Positions 1 to 9,314 of a stretch of DNA of 64,000 bases are shown here, piece by piece; the stretch's first letter is position 1, and each line of letters opens with the position of its first letter. Location of the stretch: NCBI RefSeq assembly GCF_029395535.1, contig NZ_CP113920.1, forward strand, positions 1,550,001-1,614,000, read 5' to 3'. The position numbers and the translations under genes were made by a program. Under the pieces are notes generated by a model. The model saw only the letters and a list, made by a program, of their open reading frames with translations, was not told the origin of the DNA and ran no database searches. This DNA comes from Bifidobacterium sp. ESL0732. Its GTDB lineage: Bacteria > Actinomycetota > Actinomycetes > Actinomycetales > Bifidobacteriaceae.

Positions 1-553
1 CGCCCATCTCGCCTTCGATTTCGGCCTTGGGAACCAAAGCCGCGACCGAATCAATGACCACGACATCCAGTGCGCCGCTGCGCACCAGCATATCCGCAAT
101 CTCGAGCGCTTGCTCGCCGTTGTCTGGTTGAGAGATAATCAGGGAATCCGTATCGACGCCAAGCTTCTTGGCATAGACCGGATCGAGCGCGTGTTCCGCG
201 TCGATATAGGCGGCCACTCCCCCGTTTTTCTGAGCATTGGCCACCGCATGCAATGCCAGCGTGGTCTTGCCGGAAGATTCAGGACCATAAATCTCGACAA
301 TCCTGCCGCGCGGCAGGCCTCCGATCCCGAGTGCCATATCGAGAGCCAACGAACCGGTGGGAATGACTTCGACGTTTTGCACCGGCTTGTCGCCAAGACG
401 CATCGCCGAACCCTTGCCAAAGTCCTTTTCGACTTGCTTCAACGCGGTGTCGAGTGCCGCCTGCTTGCGCGGATCGATGCCGTGCCCACCATTGCCCTGA
501 GGCTCGGCGCTCTTGGCTTTGCCGCCTTTCGCGGTCTTTGATTGCTGTGCCAT
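1..553 (-). CDS. recA: RecA recombinase, N-terminal part (cut by window edge)
   Basis: RecA forms ATP-dependent filaments on single-stranded DNA, catalyses homologous strand exchange and triggers LexA self-cleavage. The 184 residues seen begin [11 protein letters not shown] and contain the Walker A motif GPESSGKTT near residue 89, the AEHALDP segment and the [21 protein letters not shown] region (Walker B and loop L1). The gene runs off the left edge, so the C-terminal half is missing. The ATG at 553 follows AAAGGAG. A LexA-type box lies about 180 bp upstream. DUF3046 lies upstream on the same strand, as is common in Actinobacteria; recX is expected past the edge but not seen. Confidence 0.97.
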   Translation of the reverse strand, partial: MAQQSKTAKGGKAKSAEPQGNGGHGIDPRKQAALDTALKQVEKDFGKGSAMRLGDKPVQNVEVIPTGSLALDMALGIGGLPRGRIVEIYGPESSGKTTLALHAVANAQKNGGVAAYIDAEHALDPVYAKKLGVDTDSLIISQPDNGEQALEIADMLVRSGALDVVVIDSVAALVPKAEIEGEMG

Positions 554-734
554 CGTTCTCCTTTACGTTCGCTCCCGCACTACCAGAGTACGGAGCAATC
601 CGTCACTAATGCAAGCTGAACGGGGTTATGTGGTCGAATGCTTGCCTTTTCGACACGCCGTGGTTTTCCAAGCTTTTAAGCCCCTAACCCCATTTATTCG
701 TTCCTGCTGTCAAAAATAATCATAGAACAACATA

Positions 735-748
735 CGAACATTTGTTCG
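735..748. promoter_or_regulatory. LexA (SOS) box upstream of recA
   Basis: CGAACATTTGTTCG is a perfect 5-bp inverted repeat (CGAAC / GTTCG) around a 4-nt centre and fits the Gram-positive and actinobacterial SOS-box consensus. It lies 182 bp upstream of the recA start and just past the end of the DUF3046 gene, so recA should have its own damage-inducible promoter here in addition to any read-through. LexA control is inferred from the motif. Confidence 0.85.
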
Positions 749-788
749 AATAGACGCGCCGAAACCACATATCCCTAGTTTGAAAAAT

Positions 789-1022
789 TTATTTCGCCGG
801 CAGTGGCGGCGCGTTATGATCCTTGCCCCAGCGCTTGGAGTCCGGAATCTGCAACTGGTCGCACAACACGTTCCATACCACGCGAGGTTCCACCCCGTCG
901 GCGAGCGCCTCGACCACGGTCATGTCGTCAAGGGCCGTCAACACCTGATCGTGCGCCAACGAACGTCCGTACGTCCGTCCAAGCACTTCTTCCAGCAATT
1001 GCCAAAATTCACGTTCTTTCAC
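789..1022 (-). CDS. DUF3046 family protein
   Basis: A 77-residue protein beginning KEREFWQLLEEVLG with the conserved pattern VLGRTYGRSLAHDQVLTALDDMTVVEAL and EPRVVWNVLC. It matches the actinobacterial DUF3046 family, small soluble proteins of unknown function usually encoded just upstream of recA, as here. The start is a GTG at 1022 with no clear ribosome-binding site; the next possible starts would remove conserved sequence. It is probably transcribed with the ClgR-like gene 117 bp upstream. No catalytic motif is visible and no function should be assumed. Confidence 0.85.
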   Translation of the reverse strand: MKEREFWQLLEEVLGRTYGRSLAHDQVLTALDDMTVVEALADGVEPRVVWNVLCDQLQIPDSKRWGKDHNAPPLPAK

Positions 1023-1139
1023 GACGACCAGTCTATCAGCGCAAACGAATACGAACCCATACGCGAAATCCTTCCAACAACAAAAGAGCCCACCGGCCGT
1101 AAGCCGACGAGCCCTTCAATAAACTGAATGAATACCCTG

Positions 1140-1652
1140 TCACGCCTCGTTGTAATCGAGATAATCCGCCACCATACGCAGCATCTGCGAGGTGCTCAGG
1201 CCCAGCGACTCGGCGATGGACGCCAGCAATTCAGAGCTGGCCTCCTTCTGCCCGCGCTCGACTTCGGAAAGATATCCGAGCGAGACACCGGCCTTTTCAC
1301 TGACCTCACGCAAGGTCTTGTGATCGCGGGTGCGCAGGTCACGAAGCACGTGACCAATGGCCTCGCGTAACGAAATATCGCGGCTTTCACCCTCGGTGTC
1401 GTGCTTGCGCGCGGCCGCCCTGGGCTTTGACTGCTCGGCATCTTCTTCCTGCCACATCCTGTTAAGTACCGCCTGACGTTCATCTTTCGCCTTTTTGGCA
1501 GCACGTGCCTTTAAAACCTGTTGTTGCGCGAAAGCCACTGCACGCTTTTGAGCAGGGGTCAAATCCCTGTTGCGCGCATTGCTTGGGCGCGTCGCCCCTG
1601 ATGCAAGCGTGTTCATTCCCATCTGCTCCTGTGGTCGAGTCATCGTTTCCAT
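1140..1652 (-). CDS. clgR: XRE-family transcriptional regulator, ClgR-like
   Basis: A 170-residue protein with a helix-turn-helix domain at about residues 96-155 ([21 protein letters not shown], an XRE fold) after a charged, Ala/Gln-rich N-terminus. In Actinobacteria this family activates Clp protease and other proteostasis genes (ClgR in Streptomyces, Corynebacterium and Bifidobacterium), and its gene is typically found between cinA/pgsA and recA, as here. Most ClgR proteins are near 110 residues, so the ~90-residue N-terminal extension is notable. The ATG at 1652 follows AGAGGGGTGG. Regulation of clp genes is inferred from the family, since no clp gene lies in the window. Confidence 0.8.
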   Translation of the reverse strand: METMTRPQEQMGMNTLASGATRPSNARNRDLTPAQKRAVAFAQQQVLKARAAKKAKDERQAVLNRMWQEEDAEQSKPRAAARKHDTEGESRDISLREAIGHVLRDLRTRDHKTLREVSEKAGVSLGYLSEVERGQKEASSELLASIAESLGLSTSQMLRMVADYLDYNEA

Positions 1653-1718
1653 TACGCCACCCCTCTTTTACCTAGTGCTGTTCATGTTGTCACTTTCATC
1701 AACAGCTGAGGGGAAAGT

Positions 1719-2336
1719 TTATTCCTCTGTGAGCATTGTGAGCTGCGTCACAAGTTGCAATACATTAAGTACCGTAAGCCCCCGAACCTCTTCTCTCGAG
1801 CCAAAAAGCCGCAGTTTGGCCGCGACCGTCCGACGGGTATCGGCATTATTGTTAGCGGGAACACTGATACCGACATAGACAAGCCCGGCCGGCTTATCGC
1901 CGTCAGGACCCGGGCCAGCCACGCCAGTAGTCGATAGCCCTAGAACCTTATCACCATATTGTTTCTGACGGTACAGCCGGGAGGTACACAAAGCCATCTG
2001 ACGGGCCACTTCCGGATGCACAGCACCTTCCCTGCTCAACAAATCGGCATCCACCCCCAGCACACTTGCCTTGGCGTTAATGTCGTAGGTCACCGCAGAA
2101 CCGAGGAATACGTCAGAAGCTCCGGGAATACGCACGAAGGCATCCGCCAACAGACCGCCGGTCAACGACTCGGCCGCAGCAATCTTGCAACCTTGGGCCT
2201 TGGCCCCGTCAAGAATTCGGGCAGCCAATTGATCGCAACTTGCCTTGATTTCGCAGAGCGTGCCCTTTGAGACCATGCCTTCAAAATCTTCAATCGCAAG
2301 CGAATCACCGTCAGGCGTTTCCACGTATTGACGCAT
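1719..2336 (-). CDS. pncC: CinA C-terminal family protein (nicotinamide-nucleotide amidase type)
   Basis: A 205-residue stand-alone CinA C-terminal domain. Visible family blocks are AAAESLTGGLLA near residues 53-64, VFLGSAVTYD, AVHPEVARQMA and STTGVAGPGPDGDKPAGLVY. Members studied elsewhere deamidate NMN to nicotinate mononucleotide in pyridine-nucleotide recycling; 'competence-inducible' is a historical label. The N-terminal MoCF-like half of full-length CinA is absent. The ATG at 2336 has a strong GGAGGGG site. A terminator after pgsA and a 35-bp palindrome lie directly upstream, so this gene probably has its own promoter, with clgR following after 66 bp. Confidence 0.88.
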   Translation of the reverse strand: MRQYVETPDGDSLAIEDFEGMVSKGTLCEIKASCDQLAARILDGAKAQGCKIAAAESLTGGLLADAFVRIPGASDVFLGSAVTYDINAKASVLGVDADLLSREGAVHPEVARQMALCTSRLYRQKQYGDKVLGLSTTGVAGPGPDGDKPAGLVYVGISVPANNNADTRRTVAAKLRLFGSREEVRGLTVLNVLQLVTQLTMLTEE

Positions 2337-2360
2337 ATCCCCTCCTTAATGAGCAATCTG

Positions 2361-2395
2361 TAGGTATCAAGAATATCCGATATTCCTGATACCTA
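2361..2395. repeat. 35-bp near-perfect palindrome upstream of cinA/pncC
   Basis: The left arm TAGGTATCAAGAATATC is matched by the right arm GATATTCCTGATACCTA around a single central base, with one mismatch pair at the tenth base from each end. It sits between the pgsA terminator and the Shine-Dalgarno of cinA (25 bp before the start codon). It could be an operator for a dimeric regulator or an mRNA hairpin. It matches none of the LexA, HrcA/CIRCE or DtxR motifs I know. Confidence 0.7.
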
Positions 2396-2403
2396 TAAAA
2401 ACA

Positions 2404-2444
2404 CCCCAAACCTACCTACCATTCGGTAGGTAATTGGTTTGGGG
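2404..2444 (-). terminator. Terminator after pgsA
   Basis: CCCCAAACC and GGTTTGGGG form the outer stem, and CCTACC / GGTAGG the inner stem. On the minus strand the hairpin is followed by TGTTTTTAT. It lies 17 bp past the pgsA stop and isolates pgsA from cinA. Confidence 0.85.
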
Positions 2445-2460
2445 CAGATTTTACAAGCTC

Positions 2461-3150
2461 TTACTTGGTTTTTCGCGCCCGCACCACATTACGGACATAG
2501 ACGTAGCCGGAATACAGGCAGAGAATCAAAGCTATGCCGATAAGCAAATCGGTTATGCTGTAGTAGCAGAACCACCAAACTGGAACACCCGGACCAATAT
2601 GGGAGAACGCCGGCCCGCCACCACTGAAGGCGACTCGCCCGGGATTCGCGATGTCCGAGGACAACGCCCACACCGGCATCAGGAGCATACCCAAGCCGAT
2701 GCACTGGGTAAGCGTCTTGTATTTGCCGGCCTTGTCTGCCGCGATGACCTTGCCGCCGGTGTCGATAACAAAGAAACGCATGATGGTGATGCCGATTTCA
2801 CGAATCAGGAACAACGCGGTAACCCACCATGGCACCTCGCCGAAGGCCGAGGCGACGATAAGCGCCGAGCAAATCAGCAGCTTGTCGGCGATGGGATCCA
2901 TCAGCTTGCCGAGCTCCGTGACCTGGTTATAAGTACGGGCCATCCAGCCGTCGAGTTTGTCGGTCGAAGCGGCCACAATAAAGAGCATCGCCGCAGCGAA
3001 ACGCATCCACGGGCTGCGCTGGCCCCACGGGCCTGCAGCGATATCGACCCACAGGAATATAAGGACCAGCACGATGCGCGTGTAGGTCACCAGATTCGGC
3101 GGACTGTTCCAACCGTCCAGAAGCGATTTTTTCCCATCTCGTTGTTGCAT
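2461..3150 (-). CDS. pgsA: CDP-diacylglycerol--glycerol-3-phosphate 3-phosphatidyltransferase
   Basis: Makes phosphatidylglycerol phosphate from CDP-diacylglycerol and glycerol 3-phosphate at the inner membrane, the committed step to phosphatidylglycerol and cardiolipin. The 229-residue protein carries the CDP-alcohol phosphatidyltransferase signature as DGWMAR, then G, then MDPIAD, giving the spaced aspartates that bind the metal ions. Several hydrophobic segments fit an integral membrane enzyme (NLVTYTRIVLVLIFLWV near the start; SITDLLIGIALILCLYSGYV near the end). I prefer the ATG at 3150 over 3156 because AAGG is 7 nt from 3150 but only 1 nt from 3156. It lies 37 bp downstream of ftsK and probably shares its transcript. 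Confidence 0.93.
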   Translation of the reverse strand: MQQRDGKKSLLDGWNSPPNLVTYTRIVLVLIFLWVDIAAGPWGQRSPWMRFAAAMLFIVAASTDKLDGWMARTYNQVTELGKLMDPIADKLLICSALIVASAFGEVPWWVTALFLIREIGITIMRFFVIDTGGKVIAADKAGKYKTLTQCIGLGMLLMPVWALSSDIANPGRVAFSGGGPAFSHIGPGVPVWWFCYYSITDLLIGIALILCLYSGYVYVRNVVRARKTK

Positions 3151-3187
3151 ACCCATACCTTAGCGCGGCTACGATACTGAAACCTGT

Positions 3188-6076
3188 TTATGCCGCTTCA
3201 GCATTGCCGTTTGAAGATGACGACGCGATGGCACTGGTCTTGCCTTGGATGAAGTCGAGGACCTGGGTCAGATCCTGCGGCTGAACCAAGACCTCACGGG
3301 CCTTGGAGCCTTCCGAAGGGCCTACGACACCACGCGATTCCAAGAGATCCATCATGCGGCCGGCCTTGGCGAAACCAATGCGCAGCTTGCGCTGTAGCAT
3401 CGAAGTGGAACCGAACTGCGTGGTGACCACGAGCTTTGCCGCCTCCAAAAGCGTGTCCATGTCGTCGCCGATTTCCTCGTCGGGGTGCATCTCGTTCTCC
3501 TCGGCTTTCTTGGCCATCTCCTCGATATCCTCGCGATAGTGCGGCTTGCGCTGTGTACGCACGAATTCGACGGCCTTGCGGATCTCGGACTCCCCGACCC
3601 ACGAGCCCTGCACGCGGATCGGCTTGGCCGAACCCATCGGTAGGAACAGGGCGTCGCCCTGGCCGATCAGCGATTCTGCGCCGGTGGAGTCAAGGATGAC
3701 CCGCGAATCGGTGGCCGAGGAGGTGGCGAAGGCCAGACGCGAGGGGATGTTGGCTTTGATCAGGCCGGTGATGACATCGACGGACGGACGCTGGGTGGCG
3801 AGCACCAAGTGCACGCCGGCGGCTCGCGCGAGCTGGGTGATACGTTGGATGGAGCTTTCGACGTCGTTCTTGGCCAGCATCATCAGATCGGCCATCTCGT
3901 CAACGACTACGAGGATGTACGGATACGGGGCGACCTTGCGTTTCGAGCCGAGCGGGGCATGGACCTTGCCGGCGAGCACGGCCTTGTTGAAGTCCTTGAT
4001 GTGGCGGAAGCCGAAGTACTGGAGGTCGTCGTAGCGGGCGTCCATCTCCTTGACCACCCATTCCAAGGCCTGCGCGGCCTTCTTTGGGTCGGTGATGATC
4101 GGGGTCAGCAGGTGCGGGATGCCGGCGTAGGCGGAAAGTTCAACGCGCTTGGGGTCGACCATGATAAGGCGCACCTGCTCGGGGGTGGCGCGCATGATGA
4201 TCGAAGTCAACATGGAGTTGATGAAGCTGGACTTGCCAGAACCGGTGGCGCCGGCGACCAGCAGGTGCGGCATCTTCGTGAGATCGGCAGTGACGATATG
4301 ACCCTCGACATCCTTGCCGACACCGGCAAGCATCGGGTTCGGGTCATTCATGGCCTTGTCACTACGTAATACATCACCCAAATGCACGATCTCACGGTCG
4401 ATGTTCGGTATCTCGATGCCGATGGCGGATTTGCCGGGGATCGGCGAAAGGATACGCACATCGGTAGAGGCCACGGCATAGGCGATGTTTCGTTGAAGAT
4501 TTGTGACTTTCTCGACTTTGACCCCCGGGCCCAGCTCGACCTCGTATTGGGTAACCGACGGACCACGCAGGAAGCCGACGACCTTGGCATCAACGTGGAA
4601 CTGGTGGAAGGTGGCGGTCAGCGCCTTGATGACGTTGTCGTTGGCCTGCGTGCGCGCCAGGTGCGGCTTGCCCTTCACCAAAATATCAAGGCTGGGCAGA
4701 TGATAGGGTCTGTTGTCCTCTTCATCCGCGGCGTTCTCGGCTTCGTGTCTGGCAACAGAATCGTCGCCGTCGTGGTTTGCGATGGAAGCAGGCAGATTCG
4801 CCGCCCCTCCGGCAATGCCTTTGACTTGGGGCAGCATGGGCTCGGTGGCGCTGCCGTCCTTGCCTACCGCAGCCCACGGATCACTTGCTTGACCGGCGAC
4901 GGAATCATCAGGCTCCGCACTCGAGCCGTATGGGCCCGTCGAAGTTGCTGGCTGCGGAGCACCGGAAGCATTGGCTTGACCGTTCAACGGCACTACTTGA
5001 GTCGCGTCATTTCCATTGCTCTCACCGCCAAAACCAACCACGCCGGACGTCGCGGAGGCAGGAACGCCAGCAACCCCTTGAATCTCACCAGTGACAGGAT
5101 TGACCAGAGTCTGCGGATGGCCTTCAATCAGCTGAGTTTCGTCACTCTGACCGTTGAGGTCGGCAGCCCTGTCGAAGGCCTCGTCGCCGGCATAATGCTC
5201 CAGTTCGCCATCGTTGCTGTCGCCGTCGGAATGGCCGAAGATACGGGAGAAGAATGCGCCGATACCATGCTTGTGAGGTTTTGACGTATCGTCAGGTTTA
5301 TCCTCATCATCGCTGCCGTCATGAGCCGGCACACCTTCGGCAAGCTGCAACGTTTCATCGCCGACACGCACTTCGTTGGGGAACTGTTCGCTTTGCACGT
5401 TCACGCTTGCATTTTCGCTATCGGTATCGCTTTCGCTGACGTTATCGCTTTTCCTACGTTGTGACCAGTCTTGCAACCGTTCGGGAATCTTGGTGATATC
5501 GAGTTTGACAATAAGCAGGAGCGAGAATATCGCGATGACCACGAAAATAATGACAGCAAATACGCTGGAAAGTCCCCAGGCCAAGGGCGAGCCGAGCGCG
5601 AAACCGAGCAGACCGCCGGCGCTACGCAACACATCCATGTTGAACTCGCGAGACGGTGAGGCGACGATGGCGTCGATGATCGAACAAATCGACCAGAACA
5701 GCAATGCGCAGCCGATAATCAGACGCAGATTGCGCTTATGTTTTGCCGGGTCGAGCAGCACCTGATAAGCCACGACCAGCAGGAAGACCGGCAGCACCAC
5801 GCTCATGACGCCGAACAAACCCGCCGCGACCATGTGCAGCCAGTGGCCGATGAACCCGTCGACATGGAACCATTCCGAGGCGCAGAACATGATGGCGACA
5901 ATCACCAATGCGAAGAAACCTGCGATGCGGCAGAGCGTGGAGTGACGGACGAAGAACGAGGCATCAGCTGGCGGCATGACCTTGGTCGCTGCCGTTTGAC
6001 TATCCGAAGAAGACCCGTTCGCTTTGCCGCGACGGGTCTTTGTATTTTTGCCATTCATCTGTGTCTTACGTGCCAT
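3188..6076 (-). CDS. ftsK: FtsK/SpoIIIE-family DNA translocase
   Basis: A septal ATP-driven DNA pump that clears and aligns chromosomes before division. The 962 residues comprise an N-terminal membrane domain with about four helices (to ~residue 200), a long low-complexity linker rich in Asp, Glu, Gly and Ser (~200-460), the RecA-like motor with Walker [10 protein letters not shown] near residue 608 and Walker [11 protein letters not shown] near 722, and a C-terminal winged-helix gamma domain ([20 protein letters not shown], ~887-906) that reads KOPS-type orienting sequences. No clear ribosome-binding site precedes the ATG at 6076 and an in-frame ATG at 6058 is possible. Two Xer recombinases, its usual partners, are encoded further along the window. 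Confidence 0.96.
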   Translation of the reverse strand: MARKTQMNGKNTKTRRGKANGSSSDSQTAATKVMPPADASFFVRHSTLCRIAGFFALVIVAIMFCASEWFHVDGFIGHWLHMVAAGLFGVMSVVLPVFLLVVAYQVLLDPAKHKRNLRLIIGCALLFWSICSIIDAIVASPSREFNMDVLRSAGGLLGFALGSPLAWGLSSVFAVIIFVVIAIFSLLLIVKLDITKIPERLQDWSQRRKSDNVSESDTDSENASVNVQSEQFPNEVRVGDETLQLAEGVPAHDGSDDEDKPDDTSKPHKHGIGAFFSRIFGHSDGDSNDGELEHYAGDEAFDRAADLNGQSDETQLIEGHPQTLVNPVTGEIQGVAGVPASATSGVVGFGGESNGNDATQVVPLNGQANASGAPQPATSTGPYGSSAEPDDSVAGQASDPWAAVGKDGSATEPMLPQVKGIAGGAANLPASIANHDGDDSVARHEAENAADEEDNRPYHLPSLDILVKGKPHLARTQANDNVIKALTATFHQFHVDAKVVGFLRGPSVTQYEVELGPGVKVEKVTNLQRNIAYAVASTDVRILSPIPGKSAIGIEIPNIDREIVHLGDVLRSDKAMNDPNPMLAGVGKDVEGHIVTADLTKMPHLLVAGATGSGKSSFINSMLTSIIMRATPEQVRLIMVDPKRVELSAYAGIPHLLTPIITDPKKAAQALEWVVKEMDARYDDLQYFGFRHIKDFNKAVLAGKVHAPLGSKRKVAPYPYILVVVDEMADLMMLAKNDVESSIQRITQLARAAGVHLVLATQRPSVDVITGLIKANIPSRLAFATSSATDSRVILDSTGAESLIGQGDALFLPMGSAKPIRVQGSWVGESEIRKAVEFVRTQRKPHYREDIEEMAKKAEENEMHPDEEIGDDMDTLLEAAKLVVTTQFGSTSMLQRKLRIGFAKAGRMMDLLESRGVVGPSEGSKAREVLVQPQDLTQVLDFIQGKTSAIASSSSNGNAEAA

Positions 6077-6186
6077 AACAACAGTGATTTTACTTCAAGC
6101 CCGCCCCGTGGCGCCTGTTTGCCGGCCAACCTGCCCAACCCTTTCAAATGAAGATGAAATGTATGCCTTAACATGGAGACATGGTC

Positions 6187-7110
6187 ATGACCCCTGCGGA
6201 ACGTGCGAGCGCCGTCGCGTTCTCCTACAAAAATTGCGAGCTCTCGGCAATCGTGCCGAGCGACGCAATGGTCGAAGCCGCCAACGGTTATCAGCGCGGC
6301 ACGCTGGGACTTTCCGATTTCGTCAGGAGACCTGAGAACCGAGCGCACCGCAGGAAGCGCAACGAATCGAGGCCTCAGGCCACCCGACCCTACAATGACG
6401 ATGGAAATCCGTTGACAAAACGTACCGACCCAAGTATCGACGAAGACAGCGTTGGGAACCGAACCGAAAAACACTATGAATCGCGGTTGCGTAACGACCG
6501 GATTTTCGCGCGTTCGGTGCGGCTGATCGATTACGGATGGCCGGCAAGAGGTGGGCTTGCCGAACTGAAAATTATCCATCGCGGGCTGTTCGTCGGAGCA
6601 ATGCCCGGTGCTGGAAAATTGCGGAACGACACCTGCACTAAACCAGGCGAAGACAGTGCAAGCGGGGCGAGACAATCGAAACCGGCTGAAAATCATCGGA
6701 TACATCAAGCCCCTCAACAATCAAGTCCCTATTTTCCCGCCTCGCTCATCGAAACAGGTGCAGCCAATATTTTCTCGCAGTTGGACGAGCGCGATTATTT
6801 TTCCGGGCTTGACCGCGCCGGATTTATCCGTGCCCTGGCAAGCATCTACGACGAACTGAACGCTCTGCACCCGTTTGCCTATGGCAACGGGATGGTGCTG
6901 CGCATGTTCATTTCGGAACTCACGCACGCGGTGGGCTGGGATCTGAACTGGGGCACGGTCACGCTCGAAAACTATCGAAACGCAACCAATCTTGCGCTGC
7001 TTGAACACGATATATCCGGACTGGAACGCATGTTCGCCTCAATCATCAGGCTTGCCAATCCGACGCGCATCTTCCTCATCTCCGGCTGGGACCAAGGTCC
7101 GGCGCACTGA
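6187..7110 (+). CDS. Fic-domain-like protein with degenerate active-site motif
   Basis: A 307-residue protein whose C-terminal half matches the Fic/Doc fold: LKIIHRGLFVGAMPGAGKLR corresponds to the helix and 'WAGxxR' region, and HPFAYGNGMVLR near residues 228-239 corresponds to the FIC motif HxFx(D/E)GNGRxxR. Here the metal-binding acidic residue is Tyr and the first arginine is Met; the His, GNG and second Arg remain. Residues ~1-50 resemble a VbhA-type antitoxin (IVPSDAMVEAANGYQRGTLGLSDFV), followed by a charged disordered linker. Known Fic enzymes AMPylate target proteins; activity here is doubtful. GGAG 8 nt before the ATG at 6187 supports that start. The gene stands alone, divergent from ftsK. 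Confidence 0.72.
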   Translation: MTPAERASAVAFSYKNCELSAIVPSDAMVEAANGYQRGTLGLSDFVRRPENRAHRRKRNESRPQATRPYNDDGNPLTKRTDPSIDEDSVGNRTEKHYESRLRNDRIFARSVRLIDYGWPARGGLAELKIIHRGLFVGAMPGAGKLRNDTCTKPGEDSASGARQSKPAENHRIHQAPQQSSPYFPASLIETGAANIFSQLDERDYFSGLDRAGFIRALASIYDELNALHPFAYGNGMVLRMFISELTHAVGWDLNWGTVTLENYRNATNLALLEHDISGLERMFASIIRLANPTRIFLISGWDQGPAH

Positions 7111-7127
7111 GCGCCCAGAACCTGTGC

Positions 7128-7249
7128 GAAAAGCACCTTTTGAGAACCGTTTTGATGCTTTTCCTACTGATTCGTGGTTCACTGAGGAGAAAAGCACCAT
7201 TTTGTGTCGTTTTTAGTGTTTTCTCGCTGGTTGGCAATGTCACCCAAGT
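7128..7249. repeat. Two imperfect tandem copies of a ~61-bp repeat
   Basis: GAAAAGCACC occurs at 7128 and again at 7189, 61 bp apart, each followed by a similar T-rich tract (CGTTTTGATGCTTTTC and CGTTTTTAGTGTTTTC). The first copy fills the gap between the Fic-like gene and miaA; the second lies inside the 3' end of miaA and encodes its last residues and stop codon. Confidence 0.65.
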
Positions 7250-8231
7250 GGTGAGTGACGTGGTGGTCGTCGGCATGAGCATCAGCCTCGTCGTAGTCGC
7301 CGGCATCGGCACGAGTCACCACATCGAGCGCTTTGCCCGTCAAATCATCGTCAAGGGCGTTGAGCCAGTGAATGCGCGGATCGCGGCCGAACCAGCCCAT
7401 CTGTTTGCGGGCCAGACGCTTGGTTTTCTGCGCGATATCGGCGAATGCTTCGTTCTCGCTCATTTTGCCGTCCAGATACGCCTCGATTTGGGTATAACCC
7501 AGCGCACGCGAAGCAGTGACACCAAGTTGCGGTCGGATGCGGCGTACTTCGTCGACAAAGCCCTGCTCCCGCATTTGCGCAGTGCGAATATCGATGCGCC
7601 GGTCCAGTTCCTCACGCGGCAGGTCAAGGCCAACCTGAACCGAAGGGATAACGTAACGATAACGCGGAAGGCTCGCCGAATAAGGCCTGCCGGTAATCTC
7701 GATGACCTCAAGTGCGCGAATGGTGCGACGGGCGTTGTGCGGGTCCATGCGCTCGGCGGCTTCCGGATCCCGGCGCTTCAGTTCGTCAAACAATGCTCCG
7801 GCACCCTCGGTCTGTTCACGCCGTTCAAGCCGTGTACGCACCTCTGGGTCGGTACCGGGAAATGAAATGTCATCGATGGCCGCACGCGCGTACAGACCGG
7901 AACCACCGACCAAAATCGGGCGCACCCCCTTGCCCTGCAGATCAGTAATCTCGGCACGTGCCAGCTTCTGGAACCTCGCGACGGTCATGGTCTCGTTCGG
8001 ATCGATAATATCAAGCAAATGGTGGGGCACCGCGGCCTGTTCTTTGGCAGTCGCCTTGGCTGTGCCGATATCCATAGTGCGGTACATCTGGTAGGCGTCG
8101 GCATTGACGATTTCCGCATTCTGGCTGCGCTCACCGAGCTTTTGCGCCAGAGCAATGCCCAAGCCTGTCTTGCCGGAAGCAGTAGGCCCGATAATGGAAA
8201 CGACACGGGAGTTGCTGTCACTCGCTGGCAT
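7179..8231 (-). CDS. miaA: tRNA dimethylallyltransferase
   Basis: Transfers dimethylallyl to N6 of A37 in tRNAs reading codons that start with U, the first step of i6A/ms2i6A synthesis in the cytoplasm. The 350-residue protein has the P-loop GPTASGKT at residues 15-22, [31 protein letters not shown] and the [12 protein letters not shown] segment. The ATG at 8231 follows GGAGGTG. MiaA proteins are usually ~300-320 residues; the extra C-terminal tail ([16 protein letters not shown] onward) runs into the 61-bp repeat, which supplies the final ~20 codons and the stop. It is divergent from the alarmone synthetase gene. Confidence 0.95.
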   Translation of the reverse strand: MPASDSNSRVVSIIGPTASGKTGLGIALAQKLGERSQNAEIVNADAYQMYRTMDIGTAKATAKEQAAVPHHLLDIIDPNETMTVARFQKLARAEITDLQGKGVRPILVGGSGLYARAAIDDISFPGTDPEVRTRLERREQTEGAGALFDELKRRDPEAAERMDPHNARRTIRALEVIEITGRPYSASLPRYRYVIPSVQVGLDLPREELDRRIDIRTAQMREQGFVDEVRRIRPQLGVTASRALGYTQIEAYLDGKMSENEAFADIAQKTKRLARKQMGWFGRDPRIHWLNALDDDLTGKALDVVTRADAGDYDEADAHADDHHVTHHLGDIANQRENTKNDTKWCFSPQ

Positions 8232-8363
8232 ATGTCACCTCCAGGTATTCGGCGTTAACCTTCTCATTCGCGATTCTAACGACGGGCATAACCTATGATA
8301 TTCGTGTTGGTTTTTAAGGAAACGTCCAGTTTAGATACGCAGCCCTCGTTAAGATGGGAAGGC

Positions 8364-9128
8364 GTGATACTTGATCGACACGAACGCATTAATACCGCAG
8401 AGATACAGGCAAGGCTCGAAAAGGTGGCCGAAACCGGCAGCGTGGAAACGCAAAAACCGGTTTTCCCGCCTGAGGAAATCACCTCATTCATCGATATGAT
8501 GCAGGTCTACGAAGGCGCGATGTACGAGATCAGCACCAAGCTCGAAGTGCTCGACAGCGAATTCCATGTCCATTTCGCCCACGATCCTATCCACCATATG
8601 GAGCGCAGACTCAAATCCGTCAATTCGATTCTCGGCAAACTGCAGCGCCGCAACCTGCCGATGTGCACGGAATCGATACGCGACAACCTCTTCGACGTGG
8701 CCGGCATCCGCGTGATCTGCAACTATCGCGACGACGTCTATTCGGTCGCCAACTACCTTTCCAGCCAGTCCGATATCCAGGTGCTGCGAGTCAAGGACTA
8801 CATCAAAAGCCCGAAGCAGAACGGCTATCGCAGCCTGCACGTCATCTACGCGGTGCCGGTCTTCCTATCCAACGGCGAGCACTACACGCCGGTCGAGGTG
8901 CAGTTCCGCACCATCGCCATGGATTATTGGGCCAGCCTCGAACACGCGTTGCGCTACAAGTCCGACCTGCCGGACGCCAAGCTCACCGAGCATTCCCAGA
9001 CGCTGCTCGACTGCGCGCGCAGCCTACAGAACATCGAAACACAGATGCAGAACATCCACCGCGATATCAACGGCGCCCCGCAAAAGGAGGAAGCCCCAAC
9101 CTCGCAGGCGTTCGACCCCAAAAAATAA
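8364..9128 (+). CDS. Small alarmone synthetase, RelQ/YjbM type
   Basis: A GTP pyrophosphokinase-type protein making (p)ppGpp from ATP and GDP or GTP. It has only the synthetase domain (no HD hydrolase, TGS or ACT). Visible blocks are HHMERRLKSVNSILGKL, SIRDNLFDVAGIRVICNY, DYIKSPKQNGYRSLHVIY and VEVQFRTIAMDYWASLEHALRYK, in the order of RelQ. The start is uncertain: I use GTG 8364 (254 residues) because a -10-like TATGAT overlaps an upstream ATG at 8295, which also lacks a ribosome-binding site. The GGAAGG before 8364 is very close to the codon. It probably complements a bifunctional Rel encoded elsewhere. Confidence 0.86.
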   Translation: MILDRHERINTAEIQARLEKVAETGSVETQKPVFPPEEITSFIDMMQVYEGAMYEISTKLEVLDSEFHVHFAHDPIHHMERRLKSVNSILGKLQRRNLPMCTESIRDNLFDVAGIRVICNYRDDVYSVANYLSSQSDIQVLRVKDYIKSPKQNGYRSLHVIYAVPVFLSNGEHYTPVEVQFRTIAMDYWASLEHALRYKSDLPDAKLTEHSQTLLDCARSLQNIETQMQNIHRDINGAPQKEEAPTSQAFDPKK

Positions 9129-9314
9129 TGATGTGACGACATTGATTGCCGTTTTTCTGCAATCGTTTCGCTGGTTTCTTGTCGATAAAAAGGAACCGGC
9201 GAAATTTTATTCCTGTATTTTTCGTTGTTCACACTCAGCCAATTGCCAGTAACTGCCGATAGACTGATAACTATAACCAACAAGTGTCAATGAAAATCGA
9301 TAAAAGGAGCAGGC

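Noticed and set aside
1040..1139. Terminator between the ClgR-like gene and DUF3046
   Set aside because: The only pairing is a 4-bp CGGC/GCCG stem with a short T tract on the minus strand; too weak to call.
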